IMG/VR virus record: IMGVR_UViG_3300042484_000873
Location: 25,585-89,584 of that record
Length of the DNA: 64,000 bases
Source of the DNA: a virus
Strand: one strand, 5' to 3'
Under the pieces are notes generated by a model. That model ran no database searches, was not told the DNA's origin, and saw nothing but the letters and a program-made list of their open reading frames with translations. Of this stretch, positions 20,305 through 30,001 are shown piece after piece. Position numbers and translations under genes: made by a program. Every line of letters starts with the position of its first letter. The stretch's first letter is position 1.

Positions 20305-21478
20305 TAATTTACCCAAATCATTTTGTTCATTGCCGTGGGTTAATATATCTACCGATGTGAATGGGTCATTGCGCCCTTGTTGTAAGTTTGCACAACCTGA
20401 TATATCTAATGAGTATCAACTACCTAATATGAAAGAAGGTAGATTAGATGTATTATGGAATGACCAGCGTTTTCAAAATCTTAGACAAGCATTTTTGGAT
20501 GGTAAGAAACCAAAAGAATGTCAAAGTTGCTGGGATGAAGAAGCTGCCGGAATCAAGAGTTTTAGAGTTCAATGGGAAATTGACAAAAAGGTAGACACCA
20601 CTGGTATGATTTTCGAACCTGTTGCTACTAGCGGTCCACGTGCAATGGACTTAAAACTAAACAACGTATGTAATCTCAAATGTAGAATCTGTGGTCCACA
20701 AGCAAGTTCAACTTTCTTGAAAGAACATCAAGAACGATTGAATATAACATTGGAAGGAAGCGAATATTGGATTAGCAATAAGATTCTTGGTACAGCCAAT
20801 GAAGAAGTTATTAACAAATGGGCAGAAGATTTAATTCACCTTGAAGTTACTGGGGGCGAGCCAATGGCAAGTCCGGAGAACATAAAAATTTTAGACTTAC
20901 TAATTAAGTCAGGTAAAGCCAAGAACATATCAGTATTGTTGAACACCAATGGCACCTTGTACAATAAGAAATTTTTAGATAACATACTTCAGTTCAAAGA
21001 AATAACACTGTGTCTATCAATTGATGATTTAGATGCTAGGCTAGAGTACGAACGCTATCCCACAGAATGGAACGTAATACAAGAAAATATAACAAAATTT
21101 ATTGAATTACGAAAGACACATAGTAATCTGTTTCTAACGTTATGTCCTACTGTTAGTTCTTTTAACGTGTACTATCTACCAGATTACTTAGAGTGGGCAA
21201 AGACACTGGATATATACACCTATTATAACATATTACATTACCCTCCTAGTCATAGTGTGAAGAACTTACCGGATAAGTTAAAAGAAATAGTATCTGCCCG
21301 TTTAACACATGAAGATTTTGCTATCGTCAAAAACTTCTTGCATTTATCCAGAGATAATGATACACTTATCAATGAATTTATTAATAAGAATGAAGAATTA
21401 GACCAATACAGACAGCAAGATTTTAAAACCACATTCGGTGAATGGGGGAACTTAGTTATGGAATACAACGATGAATAA
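20297..21478 (+). CDS. Twitch-type radical SAM protein, 393 aa
   Basis: N-terminal segment FCSLPWVNISTDVNGSLRPCC and CQSCWDEEAAGIKSFR, then radical SAM motif CNLKCRIC at about residues 125-132 and a GGEP SAM-binding motif. Same subfamily as the preceding gene but lacking its N-terminal extension, so this is close to the minimal length. The conserved order DLKLNNVCNLKC ... VTGGEP ... CLSIDD fits an intact TIM-barrel core. Overlaps by 8 bases with both neighbours. Probably works on the same or a related substrate as its paralogs. Confidence 0.85.
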   Translation: MNNNLPKSFCSLPWVNISTDVNGSLRPCCKFAQPDISNEYQLPNMKEGRLDVLWNDQRFQNLRQAFLDGKKPKECQSCWDEEAAGIKSFRVQWEIDKKVDTTGMIFEPVATSGPRAMDLKLNNVCNLKCRICGPQASSTFLKEHQERLNITLEGSEYWISNKILGTANEEVINKWAEDLIHLEVTGGEPMASPENIKILDLLIKSGKAKNISVLLNTNGTLYNKKFLDNILQFKEITLCLSIDDLDARLEYERYPTEWNVIQENITKFIELRKTHSNLFLTLCPTVSSFNVYYLPDYLEWAKTLDIYTYYNILHYPPSHSVKNLPDKLKEIVSARLTHEDFAIVKNFLHLSRDNDTLINEFINKNEELDQYRQQDFKTTFGEWGNLVMEYNDE

Positions 21479-22619
21479 ATTAACACCAGAGCAAATTGAC
21501 GCATATAATGTTAAACGTAAAGAGTTTGACCAAAGCAGAGAAATAAACACAATAAGTCCGTGTGTTGCCCCGTTAAACAATATGTATTTTACTGTTGAAG
21601 GTAATGTAGCTCCTTGCTGGTTATTAGTTGGACGTGTTGATAAATGGTCAACTACTCGGTCAATCAAAGATATATGGTTTGGTGAGAATTTTACTCAATA
21701 CAGAAATCAATTAAAAGAAGGTATATTCAATAGTGAATGTAGAGTATGTAAGCAGAAAATAGAAGCAGACACTTGGCCATTGGCATTAGCTTATGATGGT
21801 TTTAGTGTGAAAGAATATCCAACTGTATTAGAATTAGAGTTAAGTAATCAGTGTAATTTAGAATGTGTAATGTGTGATGGTAGATTAAGTTCTGGTATTA
21901 GAAAAAACAGAGATAAACTACCACCTATGACAATGGTGTATGATGATAGTTTTGTTGAACAATTGAAAGAATTCATACCTCATTTAGAAGAACTTAGATT
22001 CAACGGTGGTGAGCCCTTCGCACAAAAAATTGTTTATGATATTTGTATGGTTGTAGCACAAATTAATCCATCATTGAGAATCAACATTGCCACTAACGGT
22101 ACTGTATATAACAAGCAGGTTCGTGAAATATTAGACAAGTGTAATATTCACTTGAACATTAGTATTGATAGCTTAGATAAACAAAACTATGAATCAATTA
22201 GAATCAACGGAAACTTTGATGATCTGATGGAAAACTTCCTAACATTTAAAAAGTACTGTAAAGATAACAATCGCGGACTTAGCGTTATGGTTAATCCCAT
22301 GAACAACAACTGGTGGGAAATGCCTGAATTTGTTCGCTTCACAACTGAGAATGAGGTTAACTTATGGTACAACACGATACACCACCCAGAACATCTAAGT
22401 ATTTGGAAATTACCTAGTCAAAATTTAGGAGTTATTCTACAAACATTAGAACCACAAGTTGAAGAACTAAAACCAGTTGACTACTCAAATTATGTAGCAC
22501 ACGGTAACTGGGAAAAACTAAATCATTTTGTCAATAAGCAGATAGCAAATTGGTACAACAAGCAGGCGGCAAGAGAACAAGAAACAAATAAAAAAGTATT
22601 TGAAATTAAAGCAATATGA
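21471..22619 (+). CDS. Twitch-type radical SAM protein, 382 aa
   Basis: N-terminal segment CVAPLNNMYFTVEGNVAPCW and CRVCKQKIEAD is followed by LELSNQCNLECVMC with radical SAM cysteines at about 128, 132 and 135, then FNGGEPF and the conserved NISIDS strand. The N-terminal part has one Cys followed by Trp (CW) where paralogs have CC, so ligands of the auxiliary cluster may differ. Overlaps the SGNH gene downstream by 4 bases. Last of five consecutive radical SAM genes on the plus strand. Confidence 0.85.
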   Translation: MNKLTPEQIDAYNVKRKEFDQSREINTISPCVAPLNNMYFTVEGNVAPCWLLVGRVDKWSTTRSIKDIWFGENFTQYRNQLKEGIFNSECRVCKQKIEADTWPLALAYDGFSVKEYPTVLELELSNQCNLECVMCDGRLSSGIRKNRDKLPPMTMVYDDSFVEQLKEFIPHLEELRFNGGEPFAQKIVYDICMVVAQINPSLRINIATNGTVYNKQVREILDKCNIHLNISIDSLDKQNYESIRINGNFDDLMENFLTFKKYCKDNNRGLSVMVNPMNNNWWEMPEFVRFTTENEVNLWYNTIHHPEHLSIWKLPSQNLGVILQTLEPQVEELKPVDYSNYVAHGNWEKLNHFVNKQIANWYNKQAAREQETNKKVFEIKAI

Positions 22620-23449
22620 AAAAGTTAATATTTAACGGTTGTAGTTTTATGGCAGGTGATGAACTTGTATGGGAGAAATATCAAAAAGAACAAGGTAGAG
22701 AATTTCAACCTTGGCACTGGAAACAACCAAATTACGATGACTCACTGTTTAGACTTGAGTATAGAAAGTATCGTAAACAATTTAATTTGCCAGCAGTAGT
22801 CAGTCGTAAATTGGGATGTGAATGGGACGATCTATCAGCCGACGGAACAAGTAATACAAATATTGTAATAAACACGATAGCATATTTAAATGATTATTCA
22901 AAAGAGGAAAGACAAAAGTGTCATGTTATTATAGGATGGACTTGTATTAGTAGAATTCTCAAATACTCACCAACACGAAATATTTTTCTTAATTTGACAG
23001 CCCAACATTATTCAGAGCATACCGAAGACTTGGCTAAAACAGAACTCAAAGAACATATAAAAATACAAATATTGGGGGCAGATGATCAGGATTTCATTTT
23101 AGATTATGTGAAAAATGTAATGCTTTTAGAAAATTATCTAATATCTAATAATATTACTTATACATTTTATAGGGCTATTGATGACGGATTGTATAAATTT
23201 AAAAATATAGGTCCATTTGACTATGATTCCACCATTACATTAAACGTAGAAGATTGTACCAATCATAATAATTGGTATCCTTTTTCTGGCGCACCAATAG
23301 CCCCGATTTATGAATATGGGTGGAATATGGTATTTCTTAATAAGCCAAATCTAGTGATATCACAAACAAATGGCCACCCGGGGTTTTCTGCAATAAATGC
23401 CTTTTCTACTAAACTATCAGAGTTTGTTCAAAAACAAAATGTCCTTTAA
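22616..23449 (+). CDS. SGNH/GDSL-type hydrolase, 277 aa
   Basis: The N-terminus KLIFNGCSFMAGDEL carries the block I nucleophile Ser (residue 10) in a G-C-S-F context seen in phage SGNH-type families. Near the C-terminus TNGHPGFSAIN supplies a plausible catalytic His in block V. SGNH enzymes hydrolyse or transfer acyl groups, for example O-acetyl esters on glycans, which would suit the sugar-modification context. No signal peptide is present, so it should act in the cytoplasm. Its stop codon overlaps the stop of the minus-strand gene that follows (shared TTAA), a tail-to-tail junction. Confidence 0.65.
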   Translation: MKKLIFNGCSFMAGDELVWEKYQKEQGREFQPWHWKQPNYDDSLFRLEYRKYRKQFNLPAVVSRKLGCEWDDLSADGTSNTNIVINTIAYLNDYSKEERQKCHVIIGWTCISRILKYSPTRNIFLNLTAQHYSEHTEDLAKTELKEHIKIQILGADDQDFILDYVKNVMLLENYLISNNITYTFYRAIDDGLYKFKNIGPFDYDSTITLNVEDCTNHNNWYPFSGAPIAPIYEYGWNMVFLNKPNLVISQTNGHPGFSAINAFSTKLSEFVQKQNVL

Positions 23450-26031
23450 GGCTTTTGTATCAAAATCATTGTATCTTCTTTATTTACCACTTTCCATCCC
23501 TGAGAAATTAAGTTATTGATTTCTTTATAAACATCTGGTCCCATATTCTCATCATATAAGTGTGCCATAATACAACCGTCATCTTTAAGATGTTGAATCC
23601 AAAAGTTTAAATTTTTAATAAATTCAGGGTTGTGATGAATATTAATTAACACCAGATCTACTGGTGTAGTCCAATCATTGAATCTAGGGGTAGAACGTTC
23701 ATGTAGAGTTATGTTTGTGCATTTATTAGTAATTCGTTTCCATGCTAATTTACCACTAGTGTCGGCTTCAAAATCTTGAGATAATCCTTCAAGTAAACTT
23801 GGGCCCATTTTTTTATCTACGCCGTTGTCGCTACACATATCAAGCAACTGTTCTCGTATCCAAGGCTTTACCGATTCGAATTCAGTTAATAAAGAACGTT
23901 CATTAAATGCTTCTATACTATGAATGTTAAGATATTTGTTTCCACGTGCTAAAATTGCGGCTCTACCACCTAATCCGGAATTTACTTCTACCACCACACA
24001 ATTAGGGTCTAACTGTTTTGCTGTTCTTAATAACATAAAACGTTCAGCTACCGATATCGATGAAAAACAACTTTCTAATGGTAACACATTAGAATTACCA
24101 AATTCTGATTTAATATAAAATACTCTATTTGCTCTAGTTTTTGTTGATTCCGACCATTTACCAGATTCTTCAAAAGTGTGTGCAAATCCATCTATATCAA
24201 CTATATCTTTGTAATTGTTTTTAAATTTAAAATCACACTTAGTAACATAATTACCATCATCGTCAATTTTAAAATATAGATTGGCTATGTAGGTATGTGA
24301 GTCCGGTGCAATAGTAAATATAAAATCTCTATGGTCTAGTTCAGGATTAAAGTTTAGTGTCATTTCAAATCCACCACGAACTCTCCATAGCATTCTAAAG
24401 AAACCAAAAGCCTCATTCATTACGCTATTAGCAAAATCACCCTTATCAGATTTAATGATAGACATGAAATCAAAATTTTCGTATTCTACATGCTCATTTA
24501 TATATTCACTATCAAATTTTAGTTCATAATGATCGGTTATATCTCCTTCTGAACTGTGAACATTGGTTATAGTTCCACCGTATTCTTTGCATAGATGCAA
24601 CCATATATGTATTAATTTAATTCTGATATGCCTATGTAATTTTGTATTCATTAAATCTAATGAATACCATCCACCTAACCAAGGTGAATTTCTAGGGTTG
24701 ATATTGAATTTTTCTCTGTCATCATACGCCGAACCCATATTGTCGCCTAGACCAGGCCCCGGGCTACTTGCAATAATTCTATTTCTATGATTCCATAACA
24801 TATTAAATGTATGTGTCAATGCTTCAATATCCTCACCGGGGGCACCAATCACCAAACAAGCAGATACTTTCATGCCCACTTTATCAGAATCAATGATGTT
24901 TTGATTAATCTCTGCTACAGTATTTTTCTTATTGATTGCTTTTAATACTTTATCACTACCAGTTTCAATGCCATAGTTAAAGCCTTGACAACCTGCTGCC
25001 TTCATTAACTTATAGAATTCTAAATCCATTCTACCATCAGCACGTGCATAACCCCACCAATTAAGATTTAGTTTTCTATCTACTAGCTCTTGACAAAAAC
25101 TTCTAAACTCTTTTAAATTACCATTCATCAAACTATCAACAAATGATATAAAACTAATACCGTATTTTTTAACTTGATATTCTAATTCATCAACAACTGT
25201 TTGTGCACCTCTGTCACGGAATTTCCAATAATATACTTCTGTGCAGTAACTACATTTGGCTATACAGCCTCTACTAATTTCAGCACAGATAGAATTTTTA
25301 CCCCAATATCTGGTTAAGTCAAAATCACTATAATCAGGATAAGGTAGACTATCAATGTCAATGCGTGTATCACTATATAACCCACCTATTGCCGGTTGTA
25401 AAGGTTTGATACCGTTTTCCCAATTCTCTAAGAAATCTAATATGTTCTGCTCACTCTCACCGATGAAGTAATAATCAACGTTGGCTGGTTTTTTATAATA
25501 TTCTTCATGGCATTCAGGTCCACCCATAACAATAGTGATATCAGGTCTTCTTTTACGGATCTGATTAATCATCCACTTAGTGGGTAACAAGTTAGTATAA
25601 TAAGAACTGAAGCCTATAATATCAGGGTTTTCATCTAATAGTATTTCTAAATATTCTTTTAATATCGGTTCATATGTAGGATGAATACGTTTATAATATT
25701 CATCACCTTGCCACCACCAATAATTTGCACCATTCCATGCATCATCTAAACTTGGATTAGCTTCTTTTATAAGATAATGTGAATCAACATTGAAATCATG
25801 CACAATAGTTGGATAACCAGCTTCACGCATCAGTGCTGATAACCTAGCCAAATTATATGGAGGCATGTATATAGCCCAACTACCTAACACACATAATGTC
25901 ATTTTTGTTTTACGAGTACCTACATTAACTCCCACTGATTTTACATTCGATCTAGCCTTTCGTGCAGGTTTGAATGTAATATCAGTGTTTTTTGGAAATA
26001 AGTTTTGTGCTATCCAGGTGTCTTTATCCAT
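23446..26031 (-). CDS. B12-binding-type radical SAM / methyltransferase fusion, 861 aa
   Basis: Three parts are visible. Residues about 45-200 (TLCVLGSWAIYMPPYNLARL, PDIIGFSSYYTN, ITIVMGGPECH) look like the Rossmann B12-binding domain of class B radical SAM methylases. The radical SAM motif CIAKCSYC is at about residues 256-263, with FNYGIETGS and VIGAPGED further on. A unique linker follows, and the last about 200 residues are a class I methyltransferase-like domain (VVEVNSGLGGRAAILA, IHSIEAF, DLVLINIHHNP). That domain is related to the stand-alone gene at 31916, including the shared ending ILIQKP/IILQKP. It probably methylates or rearranges an unactivated carbon. Terminal gene of the minus-strand operon. 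Confidence 0.8.
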   Translation of the reverse strand: MDKDTWIAQNLFPKNTDITFKPARKARSNVKSVGVNVGTRKTKMTLCVLGSWAIYMPPYNLARLSALMREAGYPTIVHDFNVDSHYLIKEANPSLDDAWNGANYWWWQGDEYYKRIHPTYEPILKEYLEILLDENPDIIGFSSYYTNLLPTKWMINQIRKRRPDITIVMGGPECHEEYYKKPANVDYYFIGESEQNILDFLENWENGIKPLQPAIGGLYSDTRIDIDSLPYPDYSDFDLTRYWGKNSICAEISRGCIAKCSYCTEVYYWKFRDRGAQTVVDELEYQVKKYGISFISFVDSLMNGNLKEFRSFCQELVDRKLNLNWWGYARADGRMDLEFYKLMKAAGCQGFNYGIETGSDKVLKAINKKNTVAEINQNIIDSDKVGMKVSACLVIGAPGEDIEALTHTFNMLWNHRNRIIASSPGPGLGDNMGSAYDDREKFNINPRNSPWLGGWYSLDLMNTKLHRHIRIKLIHIWLHLCKEYGGTITNVHSSEGDITDHYELKFDSEYINEHVEYENFDFMSIIKSDKGDFANSVMNEAFGFFRMLWRVRGGFEMTLNFNPELDHRDFIFTIAPDSHTYIANLYFKIDDDGNYVTKCDFKFKNNYKDIVDIDGFAHTFEESGKWSESTKTRANRVFYIKSEFGNSNVLPLESCFSSISVAERFMLLRTAKQLDPNCVVVEVNSGLGGRAAILARGNKYLNIHSIEAFNERSLLTEFESVKPWIREQLLDMCSDNGVDKKMGPSLLEGLSQDFEADTSGKLAWKRITNKCTNITLHERSTPRFNDWTTPVDLVLINIHHNPEFIKNLNFWIQHLKDDGCIMAHLYDENMGPDVYKEINNLISQGWKVVNKEDTMILIQKP

Positions 26032-26040
26032 AAAATCTCT

Positions 26041-27615
26041 TTATTCTGTAGGGTATACCCAATTAATTGAATTGCCATCAACTCTGAATGATAGCAATGT
26101 ATTGTCATCTCTATATGTATGCTCAATGGCACTCTCGGGAAAAAAACTAACAACTTCAGAAAAAGGTCTTGAAGTAGTTGATGTAGTTAAACCATTTGAA
26201 ACTTTTTTAAGTATGACTGCCATTTCATTATTGTTAATAAGAATATGTACGTCCCTGCAATCAAACCCAGAACTTACTAAATGGTATAATAATGTGCTAA
26301 TTACAAATTTATTAATATGACTATCTACAACTGCTTCCGGGTGACCACCGTCATTATACGGAACAGTTAATGCTAGAGTGCCGCCTTCGTTTAAGTCATT
26401 AAATATTTTATCTAAAAACATAGCTGGATTTCTAATATGTTCTAAAACGTGAGAACACCATATAACATCAAATTTTTCTTTAAAATCTAGTGTCAAGTAA
26501 TCTTCTGTATGATCTATTTTAATAGGATCAAATTCAGGGAGTCTAGGTTTACTCTCACCTGGTTCTATTGTTGTAACCTTCTTATCTAAAAATTTAAACA
26601 CATTGCTTACAAGACCTTCCCCGCAACCAATATCTAATACTGTTTTAAATTTAGTGCTATGTAATAATCCTAATAGGGTAGCATGTGCAAACCATATGGG
26701 AAAATTTTTGGATGTATCATTTTTTTGTATATTGAATTGATATGCACTTCCTGTCCAAGGCAATCTATTTAATCTTCTGCATTCTACTGGTAACTCATCT
26801 ATTGTTTTAAATTTATATTCAATCTCCTCAGAGGGGATAAGTTTTGGCTTTATTGACCAACCCACTAATGCTCGTTTTTCTAAAATATAATTATTGAGAT
26901 AGTTATCACTGGCATGAAGTGCATGTCGGCTAGCCACTAATAAATCGCCTTTTTTCCAATTATATATTTTTTCAATAGATAAACGTTTAATAATATCTCT
27001 TTCGCAGTGTGTCAAATATTTCTCATAAGTATCATCATCAATTTCGTCTAACAATTCAGGTTCATCAAACTTTATCCAATTGTGTCCACCCTTGTGGTTA
27101 TAGGATTCTTGATCAAATATTATAGTGTTAGTGTCATAAGTTTCTAATGGAATTAAAAATGTGTATGCATACTCCCAACCTTCTGGTAAATGAGTTCCTG
27201 TATTATTTAAATCTAATGCGTCGGAATGAACATCATATGGTTGAAAAGAATTTAAAATATGCCAATCACGGCATACTATTTCTCTAGAAAAATATTGTGA
27301 TAATTTATCTGAAAGTATTTTTGCTATTTTACCTTCACTACTAGGCCCCGGGTACCAATAATGTGCTCTAGCTTCAGGGTTAGTCCTACCCTGCTCGTTT
27401 CCTAATTCAACACCCATTTTTTCTATGTGTATTATAGTATCTGAGTTTTGTCTAAAAATCTTTTCAATTTGAAATAGTTCACTGTTATTAAAAAAGTTAG
27501 GAATTACTTGTGTTTGTAAATTATCCTTACGTTGTATTTTTTTTACTTTAGTAACAGGTTGAGTTTTAGTAACAGGTTGTGATATTGTATTACTGTTTTT
27601 TTGTGTTTTTTTCAA
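26041..27615 (-). CDS. 2OG-Fe(II) oxygenase / class I methyltransferase fusion, 524 aa
   Basis: After a Lys/Thr-rich leader, residues about 35-260 form a dioxygenase-like domain: HSD at 130-132 (HxD iron ligands), distal His in HALHASDNY (about 234) and Arg in EKRALVGW (about 249, 2-oxoglutarate binding). The C-terminal half is a SAM-dependent methyltransferase with VLDIGCGEG at about 326-334 and CSHVLEH. The oxygenase half is a paralog of the separate gene at 31236, sharing AHYWYPGPS, THLPEGW-type text, YTFLIPL and KRALVGW. Lies nine bases upstream of the B12 radical SAM gene. Substrate unknown; hydroxylation plus methylation of one molecule is inferred. Confidence 0.8.
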   Translation of the reverse strand: MKKTQKNSNTISQPVTKTQPVTKVKKIQRKDNLQTQVIPNFFNNSELFQIEKIFRQNSDTIIHIEKMGVELGNEQGRTNPEARAHYWYPGPSSEGKIAKILSDKLSQYFSREIVCRDWHILNSFQPYDVHSDALDLNNTGTHLPEGWEYAYTFLIPLETYDTNTIIFDQESYNHKGGHNWIKFDEPELLDEIDDDTYEKYLTHCERDIIKRLSIEKIYNWKKGDLLVASRHALHASDNYLNNYILEKRALVGWSIKPKLIPSEEIEYKFKTIDELPVECRRLNRLPWTGSAYQFNIQKNDTSKNFPIWFAHATLLGLLHSTKFKTVLDIGCGEGLVSNVFKFLDKKVTTIEPGESKPRLPEFDPIKIDHTEDYLTLDFKEKFDVIWCSHVLEHIRNPAMFLDKIFNDLNEGGTLALTVPYNDGGHPEAVVDSHINKFVISTLLYHLVSSGFDCRDVHILINNNEMAVILKKVSNGLTTSTTSRPFSEVVSFFPESAIEHTYRDDNTLLSFRVDGNSINWVYPTE

Positions 27616-27629
27616 TTTATATCCTTAAA

Positions 27630-28775
27630 TTAATTTAAAGTGGGTGCAAACATTTTAGGATAACGCTTAATCTCAGGTAATGTTAAAATTTCTTTAGCAC
27701 GATTGTAATTAGGTGAACCTGCAAACCATACTGCTTTTTTATCAAATTCGGACTGAGAATAAGTGCCCCAATTTAACATATTTACTATGTATATGTCTGG
27801 TAGATTTTTTGGATAATTATATGCTAACTTAACTAAATCAACTATTGATTCAAAGTTATCTTCTTGTAATATAACGTTCCATGCCCAAGTCTTTTTATTA
27901 TCATGCTGTAATGTATTTTCATATAGATAATTCATGTTTTGCCACAACAGATCCCAATCACCACCGCATCTGACTTTCTCGTAACTTTCTTTATTTCCAG
28001 CATCAATACTTAATCTAACACCGATTGATCTTTCAAACAATATACTATATTTTTGTTGTATCTTTTCAGTCATCATTGTACCATTGGTACACAATACTGT
28101 TTTGAAATTAGGCCACTTCTCTGGATGCTTAAATACTTCCTCAGTTTCAAATATTTCTCTATAAACTGGACTAAAGAATATCTCACCTACACCATCAAAC
28201 GTAAGTGTAATGTGTTGATCGTGTGGCTCTTTAAATACTGAACTAAATGCAGTTCTTAATATTTTTAAAGCACGTTGATGAGCATCTGCTTCTAATGTTA
28301 TTATTTTATATGTTCTACAGCTAGGGCAAACTAGATTACAAGTGTTATCCACTGAGAATGCTATGTTTTTAGGAAACTTAAGTTTAGGATCAACGAACGT
28401 AGATTTTGGAACTATCCTACCGCCACCACCGGCAATCATAGCCGGGCATGTTTTTGCATTACAATAACGATATGATCCATCTAGTATTGATTCTCTTACT
28501 ACTCTAGCTTTCTCACCATTCCAAATTGAATGCATATCTTCTTCTAAAAGATTTCCAATAGATGCAGGATTCCAACCCGGGCAACACATATATACGCTGC
28601 CGTTAGCTTGTATTTCTACATCGCCAAATGGTAAATCACATACATTTTCATTTTTATCAAAATTGCATGTTTCACCGGAATCATATTCTTCATAATTTAA
28701 TTCTCCTAAAACGGGATCATCAATTATTTTTCTTTTCAGATGCATTGCAAATTCTCTGCGATTGGTAAGTGCCAT
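27630..28775 (-). CDS. Twitch-type radical SAM protein, 381 aa
   Basis: N-terminal auxiliary-type segment (CDLPFGDVEIQANGSVYMCCPGW, YCNAKTCPAM) precedes the radical SAM core with CNLVCPSC at about residues 146-153. The GGEP position is degenerate: the expected SAM-binding stretch reads LTFDGVGEIFF, so SAM binding may differ from its paralogs. IGVRLSIDAGN is the usual post-core strand. Two-base gap to the upstream twitch gene and 14 bases to the downstream oxygenase/methyltransferase fusion. Likely active on the same substrate set, but the altered SAM motif is worth noting. Confidence 0.8.
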   Translation of the reverse strand: MALTNRREFAMHLKRKIIDDPVLGELNYEEYDSGETCNFDKNENVCDLPFGDVEIQANGSVYMCCPGWNPASIGNLLEEDMHSIWNGEKARVVRESILDGSYRYCNAKTCPAMIAGGGGRIVPKSTFVDPKLKFPKNIAFSVDNTCNLVCPSCRTYKIITLEADAHQRALKILRTAFSSVFKEPHDQHITLTFDGVGEIFFSPVYREIFETEEVFKHPEKWPNFKTVLCTNGTMMTEKIQQKYSILFERSIGVRLSIDAGNKESYEKVRCGGDWDLLWQNMNYLYENTLQHDNKKTWAWNVILQEDNFESIVDLVKLAYNYPKNLPDIYIVNMLNWGTYSQSEFDKKAVWFAGSPNYNRAKEILTLPEIKRYPKMFAPTLN

Positions 28776-28777
28776 AT

Positions 28778-30001
28778 TTACTTCTTTTTCAATTCATTTT
28801 TTAATTGTGGAACAATACTCACTATACTGTTACCGCGCCCAGTTTCAAGTAGTTCGGTATATTCAACCCAGTGAGTGTGAAGTTCTTCCCCTAGGAAATC
28901 ATTGGATAATAGATTAATCACGTATTGAAATTCATTGTCAATGCTATTCTTGGTATAAAATTCAATTAAATGTTTTCTAGTGTCATCCGATAGTGTCGCT
29001 AATGACAAATAACTTGGACTGACTACACAATTGTTGAATCCTGCTAATCGTTTAACCTTGTTATATTTTTCTGACATTTCTATAGTCCAATCACGGATCT
29101 CTAGTAAGTTGAAAGCATTGTAATTCATTGAAGCAACACTTATCAATATAGTTACATTGGGTATTTCATTTAATTTTGCTAAGTTGGGTTCAATAGTTTC
29201 AAACTTTGCATCACCGTATCTGATATAATTGAATAGTTCACCTATCCCGTCTATGGACATATTAATGTGAACTGTTTTACATTTTTTTAATAATTCTATT
29301 ACAGCATCATCAACGTATGTTCCGTTAGTAGTTACGCTTACATTTACTTTGTTTAATAAACCTTGCGTATCAGCATATTCTAAAATTGTTTGTGTTTCTG
29401 AATTAAGGAAAGGCTCACCTCCCCTAAAACTTAAAGTTCTTAGGTTACTTAAATCTAATTGTTTTACATTCTCTAAAACTAAATCTGGGTTAGGTAAATG
29501 CATCTTGTCTAACGTAGTACCATCAGAATCTGAATATGACCCAACTTCTATTGGACGAGAGGAAAAAACCCGCTTCTGTTTAGTTGGCTCGTATGTGTCA
29601 ATTATTTTGATTAGTTTCTTACGTTCAATATGCCATTTACTACTATACAATGAATGGCAGTGAACACATGCTAAGTTGCAAATATTACTACCATTAAATT
29701 CTAAATAAGTTAACTTTTCATTGTCAATATCGTCTGCTGTAGAATTTTCAAAATAGTTTTGTCTAAGACTATTACCCATTGTTTCTTCATTTTTTTTACA
29801 AAGTAGACAACCAGTGGGCCACTCATTAGCATACATCTGCTTTTTTAATTGTTGCCACTTTTCATTAGTGATGATTTCAGATATAGTATTGTCATTGACA
29901 TTACCTAAGAATCCGTCTTGATAATAACAGCAAGGCCTAATTCCCTTATTAGTATCAACTAATATTGATGTTAATGGTGCGGTGCAGGTTACAGTTGTCA
30001 T
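28778..30001 (-). CDS. Twitch-type radical SAM protein, 407 aa
   Basis: N-terminal CTAPLTSILVDTNKGIRPCC and GCLLCKKNEE are followed by ICNLACVHC (Cys about 108, 112, 115), FRGGEPFLNSET and VHINMSIDGIGELFNYIRYG. It is a tandem duplicate of the next gene upstream on this strand (30002), with identical stretches such as CKKxxEE-type CXXC and LEFNGSNICNL. The stop of that gene is directly followed by this ATG (TAAATG), so translation is coupled. Duplication of a whole 1.2-kb gene inside one operon suggests two similar modification steps. Confidence 0.85.
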   Translation of the reverse strand: MTTVTCTAPLTSILVDTNKGIRPCCYYQDGFLGNVNDNTISEIITNEKWQQLKKQMYANEWPTGCLLCKKNEETMGNSLRQNYFENSTADDIDNEKLTYLEFNGSNICNLACVHCHSLYSSKWHIERKKLIKIIDTYEPTKQKRVFSSRPIEVGSYSDSDGTTLDKMHLPNPDLVLENVKQLDLSNLRTLSFRGGEPFLNSETQTILEYADTQGLLNKVNVSVTTNGTYVDDAVIELLKKCKTVHINMSIDGIGELFNYIRYGDAKFETIEPNLAKLNEIPNVTILISVASMNYNAFNLLEIRDWTIEMSEKYNKVKRLAGFNNCVVSPSYLSLATLSDDTRKHLIEFYTKNSIDNEFQYVINLLSNDFLGEELHTHWVEYTELLETGRGNSIVSIVPQLKNELKKK

